Below are positions 26,261 through 34,186 of a DNA stretch of 64,000 bases, in pieces. The notes beneath the pieces were generated by a model that was given only the letters and a program-made list of their open reading frames with translations, did not search any database and was not told the origin of the DNA. Origin of the DNA: VXMF01 sp965206775 (GTDB taxonomy: Bacteria; Acidobacteriota; Terriglobia; Bryobacterales; UBA6623). The DNA is taken from NCBI GenBank assembly GCA_965206775.1, contig CBDBKU010000002.1:1674001-1738000 (forward strand), given 5' to 3'. Each line of letters opens with the position of its first letter. The first letter of the stretch is position 1. The translations under genes were made by a program, and so were the position numbers.

Positions 26261-27697
26261 CTAGGCGAGGATTCGTTCCACGACGCGGCCGGCAACATCG
26301 GTAAGGCGGAAATCCCTTCCCATGTGCCGATAGGTCAGGCGTTCGTGATCGAGACCGAGGCAGTGCAGGATCGTCGCCTGCAGGTCGTGGACATGTACCG
26401 GGTCTTCCGCGATCCCCAAGCCGAGTTCGTCGGTCCGGCCGATCACCTGGCCGCCTCGAACGCCGCCGCCCGCCACCCACGTGCTGAAGCACTCCGCGTG
26501 ATGGTCGCGACCTGCTGCTTCATCGACTCTTTCCAGCTGGCCTAGCGGAGTGCGCCCGAACTCTCCTGCCCACACCACAAGCGTGGAATCGAGCAGTCCG
26601 CGCTGCTTGAGGTCCTTGAGCAGCGCACCTGCGGGTTGGTCGGTGATCGCGCAATTCTTGCCAAGCTTCTTGTCGATCTCCTGATGGTCGTCCCAGCTTG
26701 CGTGCGCAAGCATCACGAAGCGGACTCCCTTTTCAACCATTCTCCTCGCGAGCAGGCAGTTCGTCGCATAAGGATGTGTCGGGTCCTTGCCGACACCGTA
26801 CATGTCGAGAGTCGCCTGCGATTCATTCGAGAAGTCGAGCAGGTCCGGTGCCGCGGCCTGCATGCGGAACGCCAGTTCGTAAGACTGGATTCTCGAAGCG
26901 ATCTCCGTGTCGCCAGTCGCCGCGTAGCGCTCTTGATTCAGCTTCCGAATGCTGTCGAGCCTCGCTCGCTGCGTCCGCTCGCTGACCCCCGGAGGATTCT
27001 TCAAGTAGAGGATCGGCTCGCCCGTGTTCCGGAATACGACTCCTTGGTAAGTCGAGTCCAGGAACCCGTTGGACCAGTTGCTCGACCCGCCGCTCGATCC
27101 GCGGCCGGAACTCAGGACGACGAATGCGGGCAAGTCTTCGGATTCGCTCCCGAGCCCGTACGATACCCACGCTCCGATCGTTGGCCGCCCCAGTTGCACG
27201 CTGCCGCTCATAAGCAGCGATTGGCCCGGATGGTGATTGAAGGCCTCGGTGTGCATTGAGCGCACCAGGCAGATTTCGTCCGCGCGCGATGCGATGTGGG
27301 GGACGAAATCCGAGAATTCCGTGCCGCTGTCTCCATGAGGACGAAACTCCCGGGGGCTGGCCAGGACCTTGGCGTTCGGCTTGACGAAGGCCAGCTGCAG
27401 GTCCCGTGTCATGGATTCAGGCAGGGGCTGGCCGTGCCAGCGCTGGAGTGCCGGCTTCGGGTCGTAGAGGTCAATCTGGCTCGGAGCGCCCGCCATGAAC
27501 AGGAAGATGACATTCTTGGCCTTCGGCGTGAAATGGCCTTGCTTCGGAGCCAGCGGGTTGGCAGTCGCGAACTCTGCGCCACTCGCGGCAATGCCGTTCC
27601 CCAGCAAGTACGCCAGAGCTGCGGTGTCGAGGCCGCCGGCGCAATAGCGGAAGAAATGCCGCCTCGTTTGGATGGCCCGATAGCCAGTAAGATCCAT
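26261..27697 (-). CDS. DUF1501 protein (exported sulfatase-like)
   Basis: A 478-residue protein of the DUF1501 family, which has an alkaline-phosphatase-like fold and an unknown substrate. The start contains QTRRHFFRYCAGG, a TAT-like motif. Family landmarks are KAKNVIFLFMAGAPSQIDLYDPKP, FNHHPGQSLLMSG, GAWVSYGLGSES, WAGEFGRTPL, GRDHHAECFSTWVAGGG and the terminal HMGRDFRLTDV. It lies 21 bases after the large cytochrome-like/DUF1549/DUF1553 gene; the two families are almost always paired. A second, distinct pair occurs at 59824-64000. Confidence 0.9.
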   Translation of the reverse strand: MDLTGYRAIQTRRHFFRYCAGGLDTAALAYLLGNGIAASGAEFATANPLAPKQGHFTPKAKNVIFLFMAGAPSQIDLYDPKPALQRWHGQPLPESMTRDLQLAFVKPNAKVLASPREFRPHGDSGTEFSDFVPHIASRADEICLVRSMHTEAFNHHPGQSLLMSGSVQLGRPTIGAWVSYGLGSESEDLPAFVVLSSGRGSSGGSSNWSNGFLDSTYQGVVFRNTGEPILYLKNPPGVSERTQRARLDSIRKLNQERYAATGDTEIASRIQSYELAFRMQAAAPDLLDFSNESQATLDMYGVGKDPTHPYATNCLLARRMVEKGVRFVMLAHASWDDHQEIDKKLGKNCAITDQPAGALLKDLKQRGLLDSTLVVWAGEFGRTPLGQLERVDEAAGRDHHAECFSTWVAGGGVRGGQVIGRTDELGLGIAEDPVHVHDLQATILHCLGLDHERLTYRHMGRDFRLTDVAGRVVERILA

Positions 27698-27718
27698 GCC
27701 CTGTCGCCTCCTCCTCGC

Positions 27719-30316
27719 CTACTCGCGGGTGATGAACTCGTCCAGGTTCATCAAGACGCTGGCAACGCCCGTCCAAGCGGCTGCCTCGGCCGTGTCCAGT
27801 CCGGCCACCGCCAGTGGCATGAACTGCTCCGCTGCTTCCGGTTCCGAAGCGAAGATCGCCTTTTGCTGGTCGTAGTAGTCCCGGAGGTGACGCGCTTCGC
27901 TTGGGGACGGCTCTCGGGACAACGCCAACCGGAACGCTTCCCTGATCGATTTCTCGAAGTCGCCGCTGTTCGAGTTCAGGACCCGGATCGCCAGCGCGCG
28001 CGCTGCTTCCACGAAGGTTCTGTCGTTGAGCAGGTTCAGGGCTTGGAGCGGCGTGTTCGAGCGCTCGCGCGAGCAGCGGGCCGCCGTCCTGTCGGGCATG
28101 TCGAAATTCACCAGTTGCGGGAAAGGCACGGTTCGCTGGAAAAACGTGTAGAGCCCTCGTCGGTACCGGTCCTTTCCCCGGCTCTCGTTCCACTTCACGG
28201 ATCCTGCGTACGCAAGGTCCGCGACGCCGTCGGGCTGCGGCGGTCGCACGCTGGGCCCGCCGACAGCCGAATTCAGCAGACCGCTCGCCTTCAGTGCGGC
28301 ATCACGGATGATCTCGGCCGGCAGCCGAAGGCGCTGCTGGCGACCCAGCAGGACGTTGGCCGGATCGAGTTCTTGCAGTCCGGGCCGGTTTGCGGACGAC
28401 TGTCGGTAGGTCGCCGACATTACGATCGACTTGTGCAGTTTCTTCATGCTCCACCCTTGATCCAAGAACTCGGATGCCAGCCAATCGAGCAGGGCAGGGT
28501 GGGACGGCCCGGGGCTCCGAGTTCCGAAATCGTCGGCAGTCGGCACGATCCCTCTGCCGAAGTACTCTTGCCAAATGCGGTTGACCGCGACCCGCGCCGT
28601 CAGCGGATTGTCCCGCGACACCAGCCATTCGGCTAGCGCAAGTCTCGGATGCCTGCCTTCAGATTCGAACGGCGGCAGCGCTGGAGGCGTACCCGGCTCG
28701 ACGGGAATGCCGAGAGCGTTCCATCCCCCGCGGAGGTGGACGTGCGAAGGGCGCGGAGGGCTGGCGTCGGTGATCGCTCGCGCATAGGTGATGTCTGGAG
28801 TCTCTGCCCGCATGCGAAGCAACTCCTTGCGCAACCCGACCCAATCGAGTTCCTTCCAGAACTCCTTCGTGATCACGCGATGGTAGTTCTTGATGAAGTG
28901 GTCTTCCAGTTTCGTCTGCTCGCGATCGGTACGTGCCGAGCGCGCTTTCCTCACTATCCCCTCGCCATTGTCCATGTACTTCTGAACAGCGTCGAGAGCA
29001 TGGTCCCAGTCCGTCCACTTGCCGGGATTGTCGGCGGCCTGGACCATCTTTGCTTCCCAGGCGGGCTGCAACTCGTAGACGCGGTTCTTCTCCAGCAGCC
29101 GGTGGCGGCGTTCGAGATAGACGGGCAGCGCCTTCAGGTAGGGCCCCATCTCGCCCGGCATGGGAGTGGCAATCTCCGCTTCATCCACAGCGTTCATGAA
29201 CGCGAAGAGCCGGTAGTAGTCCTTCTGGGAAATCGGATCGTACTTGTGGTCGTGGCACTGTGCGCAGCCGACAGTCAGGCCCAGCCAGACGGTTCCTACC
29301 GTATTCGTTCGATCGATGGTCTCTTCGAACCGGAACTGCTCGATCTTCACGCCGCCCTCCCGGTTCTTGAGGCCGTTGCGGTGGAAACCGGTAGCGATCT
29401 GTTGTTCGAGCGACGCTTCGGGAAGTGCGTCGCCGGCGATCTGCTCGACCGTGAACCGGTCGAACGGCATGTCCCGGTTGATAGCTTCGATCACCCACTG
29501 GCGCCAGCGCCATGCGTATGGCCTTTCGCTGTCCTTTTCGTAGCCGTCGGTGTCGGCGTAGCGCGCGAGATCAAGCCACTGGATCGCCCACCGCTCCCCG
29601 TACTGCGGAGAGTCGAGGAGCCCGTCCACCAGACGCTCGTACGCGTCCGGCTCGGGATCTGTCAGGAACGCGGCGACCTGCTCCAGAGACGGCGGCAGGC
29701 CCGTGAGATCAAGGCTGACCCGTCGCGCGAGCGTTTCGGGGCTCGCCTCTCGTGCCGGCTCGATGCCTTCTCGTTCCAGCCGGGCCAGGACGAACCGATC
29801 GATTTCGTTACGTGCCCAGGAATCACGCTCTATGGCGGGTAGCGCTGGCTTGCGGACCGGTCGGAATGCCCAGTGATCGGTCTTCGGTTCCGGAGCTTCG
29901 CTCGCGGTTGCGCCGGCGGGATCTGGCCAGTCCGCCCCCTGGTCAATCCATGCACGCAGAAGGCTGACCTCGCTTGGCTTCAACCGTTCTCCAGCCGGCG
30001 GCATGACCAAGTTGTCGACTTGGCCCGATACCAGACGGATGAGACGGCTCCCTTCGCTGTCTTTCGGAACAAGGACTGGTCCGGAGTAGCCGCCCTTGAG
30101 GGCCGCTGCCCGGTTGTCGAGGCGCAGTCCGCTCATTTGCTGCGCCGCACCGTGGCATGTCTGGCATCTCGATTCCAGGATCGGCGCGATCTGCGAGGCG
30201 AAGTCAACGTGTTCGTGCGAGATCTCGAGCGGGCCAGGTGCCTGGGCCGCCGCAATGCCTGCCAGGGAAACGAATGCCGCCGAAGCAAGTGATGGAATGC
30301 TGCTGGGCAAGTTCAT
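27719..30316 (-). CDS. Planctomycete-type cytochrome c-like/DUF1549/DUF1553 protein
   Basis: An 865-residue exported protein. A signal peptide (ASAAFVSLAGIAAAQA) is followed by a PSCyt1 domain with one heme motif C-Q-T-C-H (about residue 51), then PSCyt2/DUF1549 (RRVSLDLTGLPPSLEQVAAF, CAQCHDHKYDPISQKDYY with a second CxxCH about residue 355) and the C-terminal DUF1553 (NPLTARVAVNRIWQEYFGRG, RERSNTPLQALNLLND). These proteins are probably periplasmic and redox-active; their role is not established. It is the first gene of the run leading to DUF1501, amidohydrolase and isomerase, all with export signals, suggesting a joint extracytoplasmic pathway. Confidence 0.9.
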   Translation of the reverse strand: MNLPSSIPSLASAAFVSLAGIAAAQAPGPLEISHEHVDFASQIAPILESRCQTCHGAAQQMSGLRLDNRAAALKGGYSGPVLVPKDSEGSRLIRLVSGQVDNLVMPPAGERLKPSEVSLLRAWIDQGADWPDPAGATASEAPEPKTDHWAFRPVRKPALPAIERDSWARNEIDRFVLARLEREGIEPAREASPETLARRVSLDLTGLPPSLEQVAAFLTDPEPDAYERLVDGLLDSPQYGERWAIQWLDLARYADTDGYEKDSERPYAWRWRQWVIEAINRDMPFDRFTVEQIAGDALPEASLEQQIATGFHRNGLKNREGGVKIEQFRFEETIDRTNTVGTVWLGLTVGCAQCHDHKYDPISQKDYYRLFAFMNAVDEAEIATPMPGEMGPYLKALPVYLERRHRLLEKNRVYELQPAWEAKMVQAADNPGKWTDWDHALDAVQKYMDNGEGIVRKARSARTDREQTKLEDHFIKNYHRVITKEFWKELDWVGLRKELLRMRAETPDITYARAITDASPPRPSHVHLRGGWNALGIPVEPGTPPALPPFESEGRHPRLALAEWLVSRDNPLTARVAVNRIWQEYFGRGIVPTADDFGTRSPGPSHPALLDWLASEFLDQGWSMKKLHKSIVMSATYRQSSANRPGLQELDPANVLLGRQQRLRLPAEIIRDAALKASGLLNSAVGGPSVRPPQPDGVADLAYAGSVKWNESRGKDRYRRGLYTFFQRTVPFPQLVNFDMPDRTAARCSRERSNTPLQALNLLNDRTFVEAARALAIRVLNSNSGDFEKSIREAFRLALSREPSPSEARHLRDYYDQQKAIFASEPEAAEQFMPLAVAGLDTAEAAAWTGVASVLMNLDEFITRE

Positions 30317-30679
30317 TCGAGGACTCTGTCAGGCTTCCGGCACCGTGGCAGCCCGGAGCAATTGTCGCCGATGGATTCGGCCTACCGCTATCGTACGGGT
30401 GCTGCTTCCGGGCGGCAAGGAATCTTGGCTGATTCCCACCCGAAAAACCACGCTGAATCGTTGCCGGTCGGTACCGACCGGGGGCTTGATCGTTTGCGGC
30501 TTCGAATGAGCTGGACGCTCGGCTCCAGCCTTGCCTGCGCTACGGCAGCCGATTTGAGTGAAGTCTCAGCGGGCAGGAGCCGCCAATTGGGACGGGTCAC
30601 CGGCGATCCTATTCGGGGTCTCGAACAACGGGGCTCCCGTTTCCGGGACTCCCGGCAACTCGCCGGAGGGGCGGGTGTC
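30317..30679. other. 363-base spacer, nothing recognised
   Basis: Lies between the DUF1553 start and the end of the mscS-like pseudogene, so it should hold the promoter of the 30316-24142 run. No gene, repeat or clear hairpin was seen. Confidence 0.35.
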
Positions 30680-31672
30680 CTAAACTGCCTTCGCCGCGCT
30701 CGTTGCTCCGGTCATGGCGTCGGGAACGGTTTTCACGTGCAAGTCGCGCTGGGGGAATGGAATCTCGATTCCCTCGCGCTTCAAGGCTGCAAACAGCTTG
30801 AAGTACAGCTGGCTGGCAATGACTCGCGGCGTAGCGACTTGCCTGATGGTCCAAACCCGCAACTCGAAGTCCAGCGAGCTGTCGCCGAAGCCGGTGAAGA
30901 TCGCGTCCGGTTACGGGTCTTCCAGGACATCGGGGTGGGCTCGCCCGACCTCGATCAGGATCGCACGGACACGTTCCGGGTCGCTTGCGTAGGACACCCC
31001 GAGCGGCACGTTGATGCGGACGTTCCGATCGTTCAGCGTCAGGTTCGTGACACGCTGCTCGATGAATTCCGAATTGGGGACGATCATTACCACGTTGTCG
31101 TTAGAGCGGACCCACGTCGCTCGGGACCCGATCGTGACGATGTCCCCCTGTAGGTCTCCCACTTGCACGCGGTCGCCCACCTTGACCGGTTGCTCGAACA
31201 GCAGGATCAATCCCGAGGCGAAGTTCTTGGCGATCGTCTGGAAGCCAAGTCCCAAGCCGATGCCGAGAGCGCCGCTGAACAAGGCGACGCTGCCCACGTC
31301 CACGCCGAGCGCATGCACGCTGGTGAGCGCGCCGAAGACGAAGAGCGAATAGGCGACGATGCGCTGCAGGGCGAACTTGCGCCCTTCGTCGAGGTGGGTC
31401 CGATCGAGGAATCGAACTCGGACGATCCTGCTCGCCAGCTTGGTCGCGAACCAAAGAACGACGAGAAGCGCGGTCGCCTTGACCACCAGCAGCAAGGTTG
31501 AACCGTAGCTTTCGCCCGAAAAGAACGGTCGCGTCCACAGCGCAGCGAGAAAATCCGACAGCCACACCAGGGCCGGCACGTCCGGCGGTTCGGCCATCAG
31601 GAGCGCTATTGCAAGCGCTACCACGCACACGAGCGCGACGAGCCACTTCCACAGAGCACGTAGGCGGCTCAC
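30680..31672 (-). pseudogene. MscS-family mechanosensitive channel, interrupted by an in-frame stop and with its start altered by IS-A
   Basis: About 330 codons encode an MscS-type channel. Two N-terminal hydrophobic segments are followed by the pore helix region (VALFSGALGIGLGLGFQTIAKNFASG) and the beta domain (VKVGDRVQVGDLQGDIVTIG). The frame hits TAA at 30911-30913 just after HPDVLEDP, yet continues in the same frame for 77 codons with the conserved GFGDSSLDFELRVW and IPFPQRDLH, the normal MscS C-terminus. So it is one gene with a nonsense codon. The present first codon is GTG at 31672, whose G comes from IS-A; in the uninterrupted sequence it would be ATG, 23 bases after the SLC12-like gene. 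Expression from the native operon is cut off by 2.5 kb of IS. Confidence 0.85.
31662..31671. repeat. Target-site duplication of IS-A, left copy
   Basis: AGGCGGCTCA, identical to 34153-34162 on the other side of the element. A 10-bp duplication fits IS4-superfamily transposition. Confidence 0.9.
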
Positions 31673-31673
31673 A

Positions 31674-31711
31674 ATGGCATTCGTTTAAGGAATTATGGCG
31701 TTCGGTTAAGG
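31674..31711. repeat. Two tandem 17-bp near-repeats in the IS-A left end
   Basis: ATGGCATTCGTTTAAGG (31674-31690) and ATGGCGTTCGGTTAAGG (31695-31711) differ at two positions and are 21 bp apart, two helical turns. The first overlaps the terminal inverted repeat. They may be transposase contact sites; the right end has only one copy of the core ATGGCATTCG. Confidence 0.6.
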
Positions 31712-31755
31712 GGGAATGGGGATTTCCGGCGCTGAAGCACCGGATTTTCGAGGCG

Positions 31756-34008
31756 TCAGGCTGAGAGCGGGGCCGGAGCGGACTTGCGGGACCTCCATTT
31801 GTTGACGGGCTTGTGGGAGACGCGCGGATAGGAGCGGTTCGGACGCTTCCGCTGGCGGCAGCCGGCGATGCTGGCGAGGATGGTGGAGACCGTCTCGCTG
31901 AGCGTGGTCGCGTAGGTCAGGAGCAGGCCCTCCAGGTGGCGGCCGACGGTGCGCAGTCCGTTGCGGAAGTTCGCCTGCTGGGGCTGCTTGCCCGCCTCGG
32001 AGCGGAAGCCGGCCTCGGACTGGTTGGTGAACAGGCGGGTCATCGCGATCAGGCTGAAATGGGCGCTGAGCTCCTGGCGGACCAGGCGCTCGCTCTGGCC
32101 GTGGAAGCGCTCGACTTGCAGGCATTGCTTGCTGATCTTGTAGAGTTCTTCCACGCCCCACCGCGCATGGTAGAGGTCCGCGAGGGCCCGGACGGGGTAG
32201 CGGCGGCTGTCGAGCAGGGTGGTGGCCAGCAGGTAGTCGGTGTCGCCGGCGGTGTAGCGGACCAGGCGGACGCGGCAGGGCCGCCAGCCGGCCTCGGGCT
32301 GTTGCTCGCGGGCCGTGTCGGAGGGCTCGATGGTGACGATGCCGTCGCGGCGGCCGGAGCGGCGGAACTGCTCGCAGACCGAGTTGGCGTTGGACTTGAG
32401 GCGGAAGACGGCGTGCAGGCCGCGGTCGAGGTGGGTGTGCAGCAGGCGGAAGCAGAAGTAGCCGCGGTCGTAGACGACGACATCGGAGGGGGCGAGGGCG
32501 GGCAAGTGGGCCAGGGCCAGGCGGCGCTCGTCGCCGTGGGGGGCGAGTTCGAAGTCGACCGGCAGGCGGGAGCGCAGACGGAACAGGCAGCTGAGCAGGC
32601 CCTGGGGGTAGTGCGAGCCGTCGGAGGGGAGGCGGTAGCCGTTCTCGAGCAGGGGTTGCGGCAGGTTGAGCTTGGAGCCGTCGACGGCGAAGGCGCGGTG
32701 GCCGTGCCACAGCGTGCGGGGCTCGTCGGGGGGTGCGTGGCGCAGGATCTCGCGGTGGATGCGGAAGAACACTTCGTCATGGACCTTGCGGCGGGCAGCG
32801 TGCATCGAGGCCTGCGAGACGGGTTCGGGCTTGGGCAGGGGGATGTCCAGATCACGGCACTGCGCCCACAGATCGCGCAAGGTCAGGGCATATCCCTGGC
32901 GGTTGGGCGAGAATACCAGGCGGAAGACGAACAGCACCACCAGCAGGGTGCTGAGCACCCGCTGCCGCTGCATCCAGGCCGCGTCGTGCTCGTTCGCCAC
33001 CTGCACCACCGCCGCCAGGATCTCCTGCCACAGGGCAGTGAAGCGCTCGTCGGGTTGCGGCCGTGGCTCCGGCTGCGCCGGACGCGGCCGGGACACGCCC
33101 GCCGGGGCCCCGGCCAGCACCCGCTGCCAGTCCGGCCGCAGCGGGTGGATGTACACGTCCTTCGGCGATTTGGCCGGCTGGTCGCCCTTCGCCTTGCGGC
33201 CGCGCGTCTGCCCCACCCGCTCCCAATTCGACGCCTGGTAGCAGGTCCCCCGGTGCCGCTCCGGATCCACATACGATTCGACCAACGCCGGCCGGTAGCC
33301 ATGCTTGCGCTGCCAGTCCCCGGGCAGCTGCCGCAGCGCCAGCCCCAGCGCATGCGAGGCCAGATTCTTCACCTGCACCCAGGGGAGCAGCAAGAATCTC
33401 GAGTTCCGCACCACCAGCCGCAGGTGCTTGCGGTGCGCTTGGCTCTGCCAGCCGATGCGCCGGTCCCGGCAGGCCAGGTCGCGGGCCGCGAAGTCGAACA
33501 GCAGGCAGCCCAGCAGGCGCCCCTGGCAGTCGCGCAGGAAATAGCGCAGGTGCGCGCCGAATGGCTGGCGGTAGCCGAGGTAGTGGTGGCGCTGGACCCA
33601 CTCGTTCCACTCCGCGACCGTTGCCGGGTTCTCGGCCAGTTCCAGCCGCAGCGGCCGCAGCGCAGCCAGCGGCTCCGCAACCGGCGGCTGGGGATCCGAG
33701 CGGGCCGAAGTCCCGACGGGCCTCTGCGGGCCGCGCCCGCGGTGCCGCTTGGGTGGCAGGGTGAGGATCTCGAGTTGCTCGAGGGTCTCGAGCACGCGGA
33801 GGGCCAGCTGGATGCTGTTGTTGCCGTTGGGCGCGTGCCAGCCGAGATGCTCGCAGATGGTGTGGCCGAGTTCGGCGCGGCTGAGCTGGGGGAAGCGGCC
33901 GACGGTTTCCTGGATGTCGGCGATCTGACGGCGGGTGAGGCGCTTGCCGAGGAAAGTGGTCGATTCCAGGTTCTGGATGCGCGGGTCGATGGCGGGGCTA
34001 GGAGTCAT
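31756..34008 (-). CDS. IS-A transposase: N-terminal DUF4338/DruA domain fused to an IS4-type DDE transposase
   Basis: A 750-residue fusion. Residues 20-85 form a helical region (LTRRQIADIQETVGRFP, then LSRAELGHTICEHLGW), and 115-275 the DUF4338 core: HHYLGYR, LRYFLRDCQG, RRIGWQSQAHRKHL, NSRFLLLPWVQVKNLAS, HGYRPALVESYVDP and GTCYQASNW. From about 330 a DDE domain follows: first Asp D443 (FAVDGSKLNL), second D514 (VVYDRGYF) and the IS4 signature Y613-x2-R616-x3-E620-x6-K627. All catalytic positions and both domains are intact, so this should be active. DruA alone is the hallmark of Druantia defence; here it precedes a transposase without linker stops. A role in DNA end recognition or cleavage is inference. 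Confidence 0.92.
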   Translation of the reverse strand: MTPSPAIDPRIQNLESTTFLGKRLTRRQIADIQETVGRFPQLSRAELGHTICEHLGWHAPNGNNSIQLALRVLETLEQLEILTLPPKRHRGRGPQRPVGTSARSDPQPPVAEPLAALRPLRLELAENPATVAEWNEWVQRHHYLGYRQPFGAHLRYFLRDCQGRLLGCLLFDFAARDLACRDRRIGWQSQAHRKHLRLVVRNSRFLLLPWVQVKNLASHALGLALRQLPGDWQRKHGYRPALVESYVDPERHRGTCYQASNWERVGQTRGRKAKGDQPAKSPKDVYIHPLRPDWQRVLAGAPAGVSRPRPAQPEPRPQPDERFTALWQEILAAVVQVANEHDAAWMQRQRVLSTLLVVLFVFRLVFSPNRQGYALTLRDLWAQCRDLDIPLPKPEPVSQASMHAARRKVHDEVFFRIHREILRHAPPDEPRTLWHGHRAFAVDGSKLNLPQPLLENGYRLPSDGSHYPQGLLSCLFRLRSRLPVDFELAPHGDERRLALAHLPALAPSDVVVYDRGYFCFRLLHTHLDRGLHAVFRLKSNANSVCEQFRRSGRRDGIVTIEPSDTAREQQPEAGWRPCRVRLVRYTAGDTDYLLATTLLDSRRYPVRALADLYHARWGVEELYKISKQCLQVERFHGQSERLVRQELSAHFSLIAMTRLFTNQSEAGFRSEAGKQPQQANFRNGLRTVGRHLEGLLLTYATTLSETVSTILASIAGCRQRKRPNRSYPRVSHKPVNKWRSRKSAPAPLSA

Positions 34009-34152
34009 CCGGAACTAAGCTGGCAGATTCGGGCGAAAAAGTCAAGCCCTTGCGCGGAAAAAGTTTGCCGGGATGTCAACATCCTTGGAATCAGCAACTT
34101 CCATCACTCGCTCGGGGCTTCCACCCGCGCAACAGGCTACCGAATGCCATTG

Positions 34153-34162
34153 AGGCGGCTCA
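34153..34162. repeat. Target-site duplication of IS-A, right copy
   Basis: AGGCGGCTCA, matching 31662-31671. With the adjacent T at 34163 it retains the original mscS ATG (34161-34163, minus strand), now reading into the IS end and stopping after eight codons. Confidence 0.9.
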
Positions 34163-34186
34163 TCGTCGTGGGTGGCCCGGCATCGG

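Larger units (their letters stand above)
31672..34152 (-). mobile_element. IS-A: complete 2481-bp insertion sequence with a DruA-DDE transposase
   Basis: The element is bounded by perfect 12-bp inverted ends, CAATGGCATTCG at 31672-31683 and CGAATGCCATTG at 34141-34152, and flanked directly by a 10-bp duplication (AGGCGGCTCA). It contains one long gene, 31756-34008 on the minus strand, which is intact. The 70 bases after the gene hold two tandem 17-bp near-repeats, and the 130 bases before it should hold the promoter. Its composition is more GC-biased, with many GCC/CTG-type codons, than neighbouring genes. It was inserted at the start codon of an mscS-like gene. Confidence 0.92.
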
